From Neoroseomonas alkaliterrae (GTDB lineage: Bacteria; Pseudomonadota; Alphaproteobacteria; Acetobacterales; Acetobacteraceae): DNA of 64,000 nt. Where the stretch lies: assembly GCF_014199195.1 (NCBI RefSeq), contig NZ_JACIJE010000009.1, forward strand, positions 140,915 to 204,914. The letters are read 5' to 3'. Positions 55,744 through 63,986 of the stretch are shown here, one piece after another. Within the stretch, counting starts at the first letter, position 1; each line of letters starts with the position of its first letter. The notes under the pieces are model-generated. The model was not told the origin of the DNA and did not search any database. It saw nothing but the letters and a program-made list of their open reading frames with translations. A program made the translations under genes and the position numbers.

Positions 55744-57396
55744 TCATCCCCCCCGGCCTGACGGGGGCAGCGCCTTCATCGCCTCGGTGGTGTCGAAGTC
55801 GCGCAGCACGGCATCGTCCGCCATCTCGACCTCCACCATGCGGTCGGCATGCTTGCCCACCAGGTGCCGGGCGCCGACATCGCCGGTGATGCTGGCCATC
55901 TCGGCCAGGAACTCGCGCGACCACAGCATCGGGTTGCCCTGCTTGCCGCGGAAGGTCGGCATCACGATCGCGCGCCCCTCCTCGGGGTCGAAGGCGGCGA
56001 TCAGCCGGTCGAGCATCGCGCCCGAGACGAGCGGCATGTCCCCGAGGCAGACAAGGAAGCCCTCCGCCTCGGGCGGCAGCGCGGCGAGGCCGGCCTTGAG
56101 CGAGGCCGAAAGCCCCTCCGCATAGCCCTCGGCATGGGCGAAGAGCACGGGGCGGCCCGACAGCGCCTCCTCCACCCGGTCGCGCTCATGGCCGGTGACG
56201 ACGATGACCGGCCGCGCATGGGAGGCGAGGACATTGTCCACCACCCGCGCGACCATCGGCGTGCCCTGGCTGTCGGCGACCAGCAGCTTGTTGAGCGGCG
56301 CCATGCGGCGCGAGCGCCCGGCGGCGAGCACGATGGCCGCGACCGTGCGCGGGCGGCGCGGGGCGAGCAGCGGCGGCGGCGTGCGCGGCGCCTGCTCGCG
56401 CGGCAGCGGGCGCGTCTCGATCTCCTTCAGAAGCCCGCCGACGCCCATCGCCATCACGTCCTTCGCCGTGACCTTCAGCCCGGCGAAGAGGCGCTGCAGC
56501 ACCCAGTCGAAGCCGTTGAGCTTGGGGCTGCGCGCGCAGCCGGGCAGCACCAGCGCGGGGATCTCCCCGATGCGGCCGAGGCAGAGCAGGTTGCCCGGAT
56601 CCACCGGCATGCCGAAATGCTCGATGCTGCCGCCCGCGCGGACGATGGCCGCGGGCCCCACATCGCGCCGGTCCACCACCGCCGAGGCGCCGGCGATCAG
56701 CAGGATCTCGGCACCGGAGCGCCGCAGGCGGCCGAGCGCCTCGGCGACCGCACCCTCCTCGTGGCGCACGCGCTCGACCGGCAGCAGCGTGCCCTGCAGC
56801 GCGGCGAGGCGCGCGCCGGTCGCCTCCACCGCGCCTTCCATCACGCTTTCCTTGATGCCGGGCAGCTCGGTCAGCACCAGGCCGACCTTGAGCGGGCGGA
56901 AGGGATGGATGGCGAAGGCCGGGCCCGCGCCGCCGCGGGCGACCGCCTCGGCCACCGCCAGCACCTTGCCCGGCACGGCGAAGGGGATGACCTTGATGGT
57001 CGCGATCATCTCCTTCGCCGTCACCATGGTGTGGTTCGGCAGGGTGGCGACGGTCAGGCTCTCGTCCACCGCGTTGATGGCGTTGATGCGCCGCTCGTCC
57101 AGCACGAGCAGGCCGGCTGTCTCGGCGAGCAGGTTCACGCGCCCGGTGGCGGCGCGGGAGCGGGCGATGTGCGCGGCCGTCAGCGCGGTGGCGAGCCGGT
57201 CGGCCGCCTCGTCCTCCGGCACGTCGCCGGCCTCGAGCCGCGCGGTCACGACCTCCCGCCGGCCCGCCTCGCGCAGCGCGGCGACCGCCGCCTCGTCCAG
57301 AACGGAGCCCTTCTTGAGCACCTTGCCGGGCAGGCGCAGCGAATGGGCGAGGATGGCGCCCTTGGCTTCCTCGAGCGGCGTCGGGCCGAAGATCAT
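55744..57396 (-). CDS. MoeA-like/MobA-like fusion for molybdenum-cofactor maturation
   Basis: A 550-residue fusion. The first 340 residues resemble the molybdopterin-binding MoCF/MoeA-type domain (GAILAHSLRLPGKVLKKGSV, EILLIAGASAVVDRRDVGPA, FGMPVDPGNLLCLGRIGEIP, LVLPGCARSPKLNGFDWVLQ). Residues about 350-540 are an NTP-transferase domain of the MobA/MocA type (AAIVLAAGRSRRMAPLNKLL, LVCLGDMPLVSGAMLDRL, MPTFRGKQGNPMLW). Such fusions convert Mo-molybdopterin to the cytosine dinucleotide form used by xanthine-oxidase-family enzymes. The gene is the last of the cox-like maturation operon and overlaps xdhC by 4 bases. Confidence 0.88.
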   Translation of the reverse strand: MIFGPTPLEEAKGAILAHSLRLPGKVLKKGSVLDEAAVAALREAGRREVVTARLEAGDVPEDEAADRLATALTAAHIARSRAATGRVNLLAETAGLLVLDERRINAINAVDESLTVATLPNHTMVTAKEMIATIKVIPFAVPGKVLAVAEAVARGGAGPAFAIHPFRPLKVGLVLTELPGIKESVMEGAVEATGARLAALQGTLLPVERVRHEEGAVAEALGRLRRSGAEILLIAGASAVVDRRDVGPAAIVRAGGSIEHFGMPVDPGNLLCLGRIGEIPALVLPGCARSPKLNGFDWVLQRLFAGLKVTAKDVMAMGVGGLLKEIETRPLPREQAPRTPPPLLAPRRPRTVAAIVLAAGRSRRMAPLNKLLVADSQGTPMVARVVDNVLASHARPVIVVTGHERDRVEEALSGRPVLFAHAEGYAEGLSASLKAGLAALPPEAEGFLVCLGDMPLVSGAMLDRLIAAFDPEEGRAIVMPTFRGKQGNPMLWSREFLAEMASITGDVGARHLVGKHADRMVEVEMADDAVLRDFDTTEAMKALPPSGRGG

Positions 57397-58133
57397 GCCG
57401 AGATGCCGATGCTGACGCGCGGCTCCGCCGCCGCCGGGACCGGGCGCGGCTGGCCGAGCGCCGCCCCGCGCCGCGCGGCGACGATCTCGGCCATGACCGA
57501 AAGCGCGATCTCGGGCGCCGTCACCGCCGCGATGTCGAGGCCGACCGGGGCATGGATGCGTGCGATGGCGTCGTCGTCGTGGCCGAGCTCCTTCAGCCGC
57601 GCGACGCGCTTGGCATGGGTGCGCCGGCTGCCGAGCGCGCCGATGTAGAAGGCCGGGCTGCGCAGCGCGGCATCGAGCGCGGGGTCGTCGAGCTTGGGGT
57701 CGTGCGTCAACGTGACCACCGCGCTGCGCGCATCGGGCTTGAGCGCCGCCATCGCCTCGTCCGGCCAGTCGGTGCGGAGCGTGAAGCCGGGCAGGCGCTC
57801 GGCGGTGGCGAAGGCGCGGCGCGGGTCCACCACGATCATCTCGAAGCCCAGCGGGGCGGCCATCGGCGCCATGGCCTGGGCGATGTGCACCGCGCCGACG
57901 ACGATGATGCGCAGCGGCGGGTTGTGCGGGTGGACGAACCAGGTCTCGCCGTCGAGCGCGACCGTCGTGGACTTCTCGCTGCCCAGCGCCTGTCGCGCGG
58001 CCTCGGCGAGTGCTGCCGGCAGCGCCTCCTGCGGCCAGAGATGCTGCGCCCCGTCGCTCAGGCGCGTGAGCAGCACCACCGGGCGCTGCGCCGCGCGCTC
58101 GGCCTGCAGCCGCGCGAGCGTCTCGGCCTTCAT
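57393..58133 (-). CDS. XdhC family maturation factor, C-terminal Rossmann protein
   Basis: A 246-residue XdhC/CoxF-type protein that binds molybdenum cofactor and inserts it, sulfurated, into xanthine-oxidase-family enzymes. It comprises a short helical N-terminal region (ETLARLQAERAAQRPVVLLT) and the Rossmann-like XdhC_C domain (RIIVVGAVHIAQAMAPMAAP; AVVTLTHDPKLDDPALDAAL; YIGALGSRRTHAKRVARLKE; IHAPVGLDIAAVTAPEIALS). ATG 58133 overlaps the stop of the upstream CoxI-type gene. The frame continues to 58562 but that extension is a shadow of the neighbour. Confidence 0.9.
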   Translation of the reverse strand: MKAETLARLQAERAAQRPVVLLTRLSDGAQHLWPQEALPAALAEAARQALGSEKSTTVALDGETWFVHPHNPPLRIIVVGAVHIAQAMAPMAAPLGFEMIVVDPRRAFATAERLPGFTLRTDWPDEAMAALKPDARSAVVTLTHDPKLDDPALDAALRSPAFYIGALGSRRTHAKRVARLKELGHDDDAIARIHAPVGLDIAAVTAPEIALSVMAEIVAARRGAALGQPRPVPAAAEPRVSIGISA

Positions 58134-58462
58134 GTCAGCGGCTCCACGAAGACCTTCACCCTGCCGCCGCAGGACAGGCCCACTTCCCAGGCGCGCTCGT
58201 CCGAGACGCCGAAATCGAGCAGCTGCGGCGTGCCGGTGGCCATCGCCTGCTTCGCGGCATCGGCCACCGCGCCCTCGATGCAGCCGCCGGAGACCGAGCC
58301 GGCGAGCCGCCCCGAGGCGGTGACGGCAAGCCGCGAGCCGGCCGGGCGCGGGCTGCTGCCCCAGGTCTCGACGACGGTGGCGATGGCGACCTGCTCGCCC
58401 TGCGCCTTCCAGGCGGCGGCGAGGCCGAGAATGTCCTCGGGCTGGGTCGTGTCGTGGCTCAT
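58130..58462 (-). CDS. XdhC/CoxI family N-domain protein
   Basis: A 110-residue protein made of the XdhC_CoxI domain alone (LGLAAAWKAQGEQVAIATVV, ETWGSSPRPAGSRLAVTASG, LAGSVSGGCIEGAVADAAKQ, SCGGRVKVFVEPL). It has the conserved GCIE and CGG cysteines proposed to bind the cofactor. In E. coli and Rhodobacter XdhC this domain is fused to the Rossmann domain; here the two halves are separate overlapping genes, as in cox clusters. It follows coxE by a 4-base overlap. Confidence 0.9.
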   Translation of the reverse strand: MSHDTTQPEDILGLAAAWKAQGEQVAIATVVETWGSSPRPAGSRLAVTASGRLAGSVSGGCIEGAVADAAKQAMATGTPQLLDFGVSDERAWEVGLSCGGRVKVFVEPLT

Positions 58463-59718
58463 GCGGCCATTCTCCCGCGCTGCGCGGCGTGGCGGTCGGA
58501 CAGGGTGGCGACCAGGTCACGCAGGCTGTTGAGACTATGCACCGGGCGGAATTCGTCCACATGCGGCAACAGCGCCCGGATGCCCTGGGATTTGGGCTGG
58601 AAGCCCGCGAATCTCAACAGCGGGTTCAGCCAGATCAGCCGCCGGCAGGAGGCGCGCAGCCGTTCCGCCGCCTCCGCCAGCCCCTTCGCCCCCTCGCGGT
58701 CGAGCCCGTCGGTGATGAGCAGCACCACCGCGCCCTGCCCCAGCACGCGGCGGGCCCAGAGCCGGTTGAACAGGGCCAGCGATTCGCCGATGCGCGTGCC
58801 GCCCGACCAGTCCGGCACGATGTGCGAGACCATCTCGAAGGCGATCTCCGGGTCGCGGTGGCGGAGCTGGCGCGTCACGTTGGTCAGGCGCGTGCCGAAG
58901 AGGAAGGTGTGCACGCGGTCGCGGTCGTTCGCCACCGCATGGAGGAAATGCAGCAGGATCTGCGCGTAGCGCGACATGCTGCCGCTGATGTCGCACAGCG
59001 CCACCAGCGGCGGCGGCCGCGTGAGGCGGCGGCGGCGCGCGAGGTCCAGCACATCCCCGCCCGTGCGCAGGCTGCGGCGCAGGGTGGCGCGCAGGTCGGC
59101 CGAGGGGCCGAGCGGGTCGGGACGGAAGCGGCGCGTGCGCTGCGCATCGAGCGGCAGCACGAGGCGGCGGATCTCCTGCTTGGCCGCGGCGATCTCGGCC
59201 GCCGACATGGCCTCGAAATCCATCTGCTGGAGGCGCTCGCGCTCGCTGACGGTGAAGGTCATGTCGTGCTGCCGGGGCGGCTCCGCGGGCGGCTTCGGCT
59301 TCGGCGCGTTCTGCTGCATCGCCTCGGCGATGCGGCGCGAGACGGGCGGCGCCTTCTCCTCCTTCGGCTTGTTGCCGTCCATCAGCGCCATGGCGGCGGC
59401 GTGGGCGGCGGCCTCCGGGTCGCGCCAGAAGAGCAGAAAGGCCTGGTCGAAGAGGTCGAAATGCTCGTGCCGGTGGACCATCACGGCGCGCAGCGCGGCA
59501 TGGACCTGGCGGCGGTCGGCGATGTCCACCGTGGTCAGGGCCTCGAGCCCGGCGATGGCCTCCCCGGGGCCGAGCGGCAGGCCGGTGCGGCGCAGCAGCC
59601 GGGTGAAGGCGAGGAGGTTGTCCGCGATGTGCCCGCCCGGCGCGGCGGCGGCGGCCTCCGCGCGCGCCCGCGCCGCGCCGATGATGCGTGCGGCGTCCCG
59701 GTCGGGGGTCAGCGCCAC
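58459..59718 (-). CDS. coxE: CoxE-like VWA-domain protein
   Basis: A 419-residue cytoplasmic protein with a von Willebrand A domain, needed with the CoxD ATPase to mature the Mo-Cu centre of CO dehydrogenase in Oligotropha. The MIDAS DxSxS is in LCDISGSMSRYAQILLHFLH; later ligands are in WSGGTRIGESLALF and LLITDGLDREGAKGLAEAAE. The N-terminal half is the CoxE helical region (NLLAFTRLLRRTGLPLGPGE, MSAAEIAAAKQEIRRLVLPL). GTG 59718 is the first usable start. It overlaps xdhC downstream by 4 bases and follows the MoxR gene after 91 bases. Confidence 0.9.
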   Translation of the reverse strand: MALTPDRDAARIIGAARARAEAAAAAPGGHIADNLLAFTRLLRRTGLPLGPGEAIAGLEALTTVDIADRRQVHAALRAVMVHRHEHFDLFDQAFLLFWRDPEAAAHAAAMALMDGNKPKEEKAPPVSRRIAEAMQQNAPKPKPPAEPPRQHDMTFTVSERERLQQMDFEAMSAAEIAAAKQEIRRLVLPLDAQRTRRFRPDPLGPSADLRATLRRSLRTGGDVLDLARRRRLTRPPPLVALCDISGSMSRYAQILLHFLHAVANDRDRVHTFLFGTRLTNVTRQLRHRDPEIAFEMVSHIVPDWSGGTRIGESLALFNRLWARRVLGQGAVVLLITDGLDREGAKGLAEAAERLRASCRRLIWLNPLLRFAGFQPKSQGIRALLPHVDEFRPVHSLNSLRDLVATLSDRHAAQRGRMAA

Positions 59719-59786
59719 GGCAGCCTCCGGACGCGGCCCCGATGGCCGGTTCCCGAGCGCCTTCCAGCCCTCGGCGGGAGGGGTCC

Positions 59787-59807
59787 GGGGAGGGCGGCGC
59801 CCTCCCC
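59787..59807 (-). repeat. perfect intercistronic hairpin between moxR and coxE
   Basis: GGGGAGGGC (59787-59795) and GCCCTCCCC (59799-59807) form a 9-base-pair perfect stem with a 3-base loop in the 91-base gap between the two maturation genes. It has no T tract. It could protect the upstream mRNA from 3' decay or allow differential expression of the AAA and VWA proteins. Confidence 0.55.
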
Positions 59808-59809
59808 GC

Positions 59810-60727
59810 TCATGAGGTGGCTTCGGCGATCAGGCGCGCCGCCTCCGCCCCCTTCAGCTTGGCGATGTCGTCCTGGTACTTCAGCAGCACGCCGAGCGTC
59901 TCGTCCACCGCGCCGGGTTCGAGCTCCTTCGCGTCGAGCGCGGCGAGCGCCTGCGCCCAGTCGATCGTCTCGGCCACACCCGGCAGCTTGAAGTAGTCCC
60001 CCTCCCGGACCTTCTGCACGAAGGCGACGATCTGCGCGGAGAGCTTCTCGGGCAGGCCGGGCGCGCGCAGGCGCAGGATGGCGCGCTCGCGCGCCGCATC
60101 CGGGTAGTCCACCCAGTGGTAGAGGCAGCGCCGGCGCACCGCGTCGTGCACCTCCCGCGTGCGGTTGGAGGTGATGATGACGACGGGCGGCGTGAGCGCC
60201 CGCACGGTGCCGAGCTCGGGAATGGTGATCTGGAAGTCGGCGAGGATCTCGAGCAGGAAGGCCTCGAAGGGCTCGTCGGCGCGGTCGAGCTCGTCGATCA
60301 GCAGCACCGCCGGCTCGCCCTCCAGCGCCTGGAGCAGCGGGCGGGCCTGGAGATACTTGCGGTCGTAGATGCCGCGCTCGATCGCCTCGCGGTCGGTCTC
60401 GCCCGCCGCCTCGGCGAGGCGGATCGCCATCAGCTGCCGCGCATGGTTCCATTCATAGGCCGCGGCCGAGAGGTCGAGCCCGTCATAGCATTGCAGGCGC
60501 ACCAGGTGCCGCGGCAGCATCTTCGCGAGCACCTTGGCGATCTCGGTCTTGCCGGTGCCGGGCTCGCCTTCCAGGAACAGCGGGCGGCCCATCCGCAGCG
60601 CGAGATGCACCGTGGTCGCGAGCGCGCGGTCCGCGACATAGCCGCCGGCGGCGAGCAGCGCCTGGGTCTGCTCGACGCTCTCCGGAAGGCCGGGCCGGCG
60701 CGGCGTCTCTGCGCCCGGCGCGCTCAC
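59810..60727 (-). CDS. coxD: MoxR-family AAA ATPase (CoxD-like)
   Basis: A 305-residue AAA+ ATPase of the MoxR/CoxD group; with CoxE it remodels the immature molybdenum hydroxylase. Walker A FLEGEPGTGKTEIAKVLA, Walker B AVLLIDELDRADEPFEAFLL, sensor VVIITSNRTREVHDAVRRRC. The LQCYDGLDLSAAAYEWNHAR stretch is characteristic of CoxD. GTG 60727 overlaps the coxG stop by 4 bases. A 91-base gap containing a hairpin separates it from coxE. Confidence 0.92.
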   Translation of the reverse strand: MSAPGAETPRRPGLPESVEQTQALLAAGGYVADRALATTVHLALRMGRPLFLEGEPGTGKTEIAKVLAKMLPRHLVRLQCYDGLDLSAAAYEWNHARQLMAIRLAEAAGETDREAIERGIYDRKYLQARPLLQALEGEPAVLLIDELDRADEPFEAFLLEILADFQITIPELGTVRALTPPVVIITSNRTREVHDAVRRRCLYHWVDYPDAARERAILRLRAPGLPEKLSAQIVAFVQKVREGDYFKLPGVAETIDWAQALAALDAKELEPGAVDETLGVLLKYQDDIAKLKGAEAARLIAEATS

Positions 60728-61362
60728 AGGAACATCAGCGCCAGGATGACGAGCCAGATGGCCCCGCCCACCCAGGCCATCAGCGGGATGCCGTAGGGCG
60801 CCTCGGGCAGCAGGTCGAGGATGGAGATGCCCGCCGGCGCGGCCGGCATCGGGCGCGGCGCGGGCGCGGCGGCGGGTTCGGCGGCGCCCTCCGGCGCGGC
60901 CTCGGCCGGGGCGGGTGGCGGCGGGGCGAGGGCCGCGGCGAAGCGGTCGAAGAACTGGTCGGACATCTGCTTGGCGGTGCTGTCGATCAGCCGGGCGCCG
61001 AGCTGCGCCATCTTGCCGCCGACCTGCGCCTTGACGGTGTAGGTCAGCAGCGTCTCCTCCGGCCCGATCTCCTGCAGCGCGACATCGGCGCCGCCCTTGG
61101 CGAAGCCCATCGCGCCGCCATTCCCCTCACCCGTGATGGTGTAGGAGGCGGGCGGGTTGACGTTCTCGAGCCGCACCTTGCCGCCGAACTTGGCGGCCAT
61201 CGGGCCGATCCTCACCGCGACCTTCGCCTCGAAGGCGTCATCGGCGGTGCGCGTGACGGATTCGCAGCCGGGAATGGCCGCGCGCAGCATCTCGGGGTCG
61301 TTCAGCGCCTCCCACACCCGCTGGCGCGGGGCGGGGATGCGGCGCTCGCCGGTCATGTCCAT
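60724..61362 (-). CDS. coxG: CoxG-like SRPBCC protein with C-terminal membrane anchor
   Basis: CoxG belongs to the polyketide-cyclase/SRPBCC family and in CO oxidisers recruits the CO dehydrogenase to the membrane and carries quinone. ATG 61362 follows AGGAGAG; the product has 212 residues. MDMTGERRIPAPRQRVWEAL and PGCESVTRTADDAFEAKVAV form the start of the fold; the cavity-lining strands continue to about residue 150. A Pro/Ala-rich linker follows, then a membrane anchor (IPLMAWVGGAIWLVILALMF). It is the first gene of the maturation operon and divergent from the antiporter gene. Confidence 0.9.
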   Translation of the reverse strand: MDMTGERRIPAPRQRVWEALNDPEMLRAAIPGCESVTRTADDAFEAKVAVRIGPMAAKFGGKVRLENVNPPASYTITGEGNGGAMGFAKGGADVALQEIGPEETLLTYTVKAQVGGKMAQLGARLIDSTAKQMSDQFFDRFAAALAPPPPAPAEAAPEGAAEPAAAPAPRPMPAAPAGISILDLLPEAPYGIPLMAWVGGAIWLVILALMFL

Positions 61363-61523
61363 CGGGTTGCTCTCCTGTCCGGGCGGCAAACTAGGGCCGG
61401 GGCATGGGCGGGAAAAGGGGGCGGGGCACTTGTGGGCGGGCCGCGCATCCGGCAAGGACGCGGCGTGACAAGGGGAAGCGGGGGGGGGTGTCGCCCTCCG
61501 GCGATCAGGGGAAGCGAGTGACG

Positions 61524-62936
61524 ATGCGTCTGGCCAGAGCCCTTCCTGCCGTGCTCGGCGCGGCCGTGCTGCTCGGTGCCGGCACCTCACCCGCCGCGGC
61601 GGCGGGCGTCTCGGGGGCGGAACTTTCCCTCGCCTGGGGCATTCCCTTCGCCGGCCTGCTGCTCTCGATCGCGCTGATGCCGCTGGTGGCGGGGCACATC
61701 TGGCACCACCACTACGGCAAGATCGCCGCCGGCTGGGGCCTTCTTCTCGTGGTGCCCTTCGCCGCCTTCTTCGGGCCCGCCGCCGCGGCCTCCGAGGTCT
61801 GGCACGTGATGCTGCAGGAATACATCCCCTTCATCGCGCTGCTGCTCGCGCTCTATGTCGCGGGCGGGGGCGTGCTGCTGCGCGGCACGCTGGTCGGCAC
61901 GCCCGCGACGAATACGGCGATCCTCGCGCTCGGGACCGTCATCGCCTCGCTGATGGGCACGACCGGCGCCTCGATGGTGCTGATCCGGCCGATCCTGCGG
62001 GCCAATGCCTTCCGCCGCCGCAAGACGCACACCTTCGTCTTCTTCATCTTCCTCGTCAGCAACATCGGCGGCTCGCTCACCCCGCTCGGCGATCCGCCGC
62101 TCTATCTCGGCTTCCTCAAGGGTGTGTCCTTCTTCTGGACGACGACGCACCTGTTCTGGCCCTTCATCGTCTCCTCGCTGATCCTGCTCTCGATCTACTA
62201 CGTCCTCGATTCCTGGCTGTGGGCGAAGGAGAAGCCGGTTGTGCCCGACAGCGGGGAGAAGGTGCCGCTGCGCCTCGAGGGCAAGGTGAACCTGCTGCTG
62301 ATCGGCGGCGTCGTCGCGATGGTGCTGGTCCAGGGCTACTGGCAGCCGGGCGAGGTCGCGCTGTTCGGCGACCGGATCGGCATCGAGCGGCTGGTCGGCG
62401 TCGCGGTCTTCGTACTGATCGCCTGGATCTCGATGCGCGTCACCTCGCTCGAGCTGCGCGAGGCGAACGGCTTCGCCTGGGGCGCGATTCTCGAGGTCGC
62501 GAAGCTCTTCGCGGCGATCTTCGTCACCATGGCGCCGGTGATCGCGATTCTGCGCGCGGGCATGGACGGTGCGGCGGCGCCGCTGGTGGCGCTGACCTCC
62601 GATGCGGCGGGCCAGCCGGTGCCCTGGGTGTATTTCTGGACGACCGGCGCGCTTTCCTCCTTCCTCGACAACGCGCCGACCTATCTCGTCTTCTTCAACC
62701 TCGCCGGCGGGGACCCGGGCGTGCTGATGACGTCGGGGGCGCTGACGCTCGCCGCCATTTCCTGCGGCGCGGTGTTCATGGGCGCGAACTCCTACATCGG
62801 CAATGCGCCGAACTTCATGGTCAAGGCGATCGTCGAGGAGAACGGGGACCGCATGCCCTCCTTCTTCGGCTATTGCGCCTGGGCTGCGGTGTTCCTGCTG
62901 CCGCTCTTCGTCCTCATCACCTTCATGTTCTTCTGA
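61524..62936 (+). CDS. sodium:proton antiporter-like membrane protein (ion transporter superfamily)
   Basis: A 470-residue polytopic protein of the NhaD/ArsB/CitMHS ion-transporter superfamily, annotated in relatives as a sodium:proton antiporter or citrate transporter-like. An apparent signal-like N terminus (RALPAVLGAAVLLGAGTSPA) precedes about 11 membrane segments. Signatures are GTPATNTAILALGTVIASLM, VSNIGGSLTPLGDPPLYLGF and SSFLDNAPTYLVFFNLAGGD with conserved polar residues in helix breaks. ATG 61524 is preceded by GAAGCGAG. It is 10 bases upstream of the methylisocitrate lyase gene, so the two may be co-transcribed. Confidence 0.82.
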   Translation: MRLARALPAVLGAAVLLGAGTSPAAAAGVSGAELSLAWGIPFAGLLLSIALMPLVAGHIWHHHYGKIAAGWGLLLVVPFAAFFGPAAAASEVWHVMLQEYIPFIALLLALYVAGGGVLLRGTLVGTPATNTAILALGTVIASLMGTTGASMVLIRPILRANAFRRRKTHTFVFFIFLVSNIGGSLTPLGDPPLYLGFLKGVSFFWTTTHLFWPFIVSSLILLSIYYVLDSWLWAKEKPVVPDSGEKVPLRLEGKVNLLLIGGVVAMVLVQGYWQPGEVALFGDRIGIERLVGVAVFVLIAWISMRVTSLELREANGFAWGAILEVAKLFAAIFVTMAPVIAILRAGMDGAAAPLVALTSDAAGQPVPWVYFWTTGALSSFLDNAPTYLVFFNLAGGDPGVLMTSGALTLAAISCGAVFMGANSYIGNAPNFMVKAIVEENGDRMPSFFGYCAWAAVFLLPLFVLITFMFF

Positions 62937-62946
62937 GGAGGGCCCG

Positions 62947-63867
62947 ATGCCCTACGTCATCGCCGACGACCTGCCCGAGGAACCCGCGGGCCTGCGCTTC
63001 CGCCGCCTGCTCGACCGGCCGGAGATCCTGCAGATGCCGGGCGCGCATCTCGGCCTCGCCGCGCTGCTGGCGAAGAAGGCGGGATTCTCCGCGCTGTATA
63101 TGTCCGGCGCCGCGATGTCGGCGACGATGGGCCTGCCGGATCTCGGCATGATCACGGTGGACGACGTGGCCTGGCACATCCGCCAGGTGGTGCGCGCCTC
63201 CGCCCTGCCGGTGCTGGTGGACGGCGACACCGGCTATGGCGAGGCGCTGAACGTCATGCACATGGTCCGCTGCTTCGAGGAGGCCGGGGCGGCGGCGGTG
63301 CATCTCGAGGACCAGCTGCTGCCGAAGAAGTGCGGGCACCTCAACGACAAGAAGCTCGCCGGCGCGGACGAGATGGCCGCCAAGGTGGCCGCGGCGCGCA
63401 AGGCGCGGCGTCACCTCTACATCATCGCGCGCACCGATGCGGTGGCGAGCGAGGGCATGGACGCGGCGGTGGCGCGCGCGCGCCGCTACCTCGATGCGGG
63501 GGCGGACGCGATCTTCCCCGAGGCGCTGACCAACCGCGAGATGTTCGAGGAGTTCGCGCGCCGCATGCCCGGGGTGAAGCTGCTCGCGAACATGACCGAG
63601 TTCGGCCGCACGCCCTTCTTCACCGCCGCCGAGTTCCAGGCCATGGGCTACGCCATGGTGATCTGGCCCGTGAGCCACCTGCGCGTCGCGGCGCGGGGCA
63701 TGGAGGAGCTCTACGCCTCGATCCGCGAGCATGGCGGCACCCACCGGATGGTGGACCGCATGCAGACCCGCGCCGAGCTGTATGAGACGATCGGCTATCA
63801 CGCCTATGAGGCGCTGGATGCGAGCCTGATCCGCACCGTGGTGCCGGAGGCGATGCCGCAGCGCTGA
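62947..63867 (+). CDS. prpB: methylisocitrate lyase / isocitrate lyase family
   Basis: A 306-residue member of the PEP mutase/isocitrate lyase superfamily, most likely cleaving 2-methylisocitrate to pyruvate and succinate in propionate degradation. The catalytic loop PKKCGHLNDKKLAGADEM has the KKCGH motif of lyases, and Mg2+ ligands are in VDGDTGYGEALNVMHMVRCF and VHLEDQLL. IIARTDAVASEGMDAAVARA and NMTEFGRTPFF complete the family pattern. No prpC or prpD is visible in the window, so an oxaloacetate decarboxylase or other lyase role remains possible. It follows the antiporter gene after a GGAGGG ribosome site. Confidence 0.88.
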   Translation: MPYVIADDLPEEPAGLRFRRLLDRPEILQMPGAHLGLAALLAKKAGFSALYMSGAAMSATMGLPDLGMITVDDVAWHIRQVVRASALPVLVDGDTGYGEALNVMHMVRCFEEAGAAAVHLEDQLLPKKCGHLNDKKLAGADEMAAKVAAARKARRHLYIIARTDAVASEGMDAAVARARRYLDAGADAIFPEALTNREMFEEFARRMPGVKLLANMTEFGRTPFFTAAEFQAMGYAMVIWPVSHLRVAARGMEELYASIREHGGTHRMVDRMQTRAELYETIGYHAYEALDASLIRTVVPEAMPQR

Positions 63868-63875
63868 GTTCCCGC

Positions 63876-63901
63876 GGGCGCGGCGCCTCTCGGCCGCGCC
63901 C
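63876..63901 (+). terminator. GC hairpin after prpB
   Basis: GGGCGCGGC (63876-63884) pairs with GCCGCGCCC (63893-63901) around an 8-base loop, 9 bases after the prpB stop. It is followed by a C run rather than T, so it is a plausible hairpin end but not a textbook intrinsic terminator. Confidence 0.45.
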
Positions 63902-63977
63902 CCCCCGCGGCATTCCTGCAACAGCCGTGGCGGAACCGCACCGCCCCCGCGCCAAGTCATCCCCGCTTTCCCGCGCC

Positions 63978-63986
63978 TGTGGATAA
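63978..63986 (-). other. perfect DnaA box
   Basis: TGTGGATAA at 63978-63986 is the complement of the consensus TTATCCACA, a strong DnaA box. It is the only one I noticed near the window end. A single box can be a titration site, a DnaA-controlled promoter or the edge of an origin; the sequence stops 14 bases later. Confidence 0.6.
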
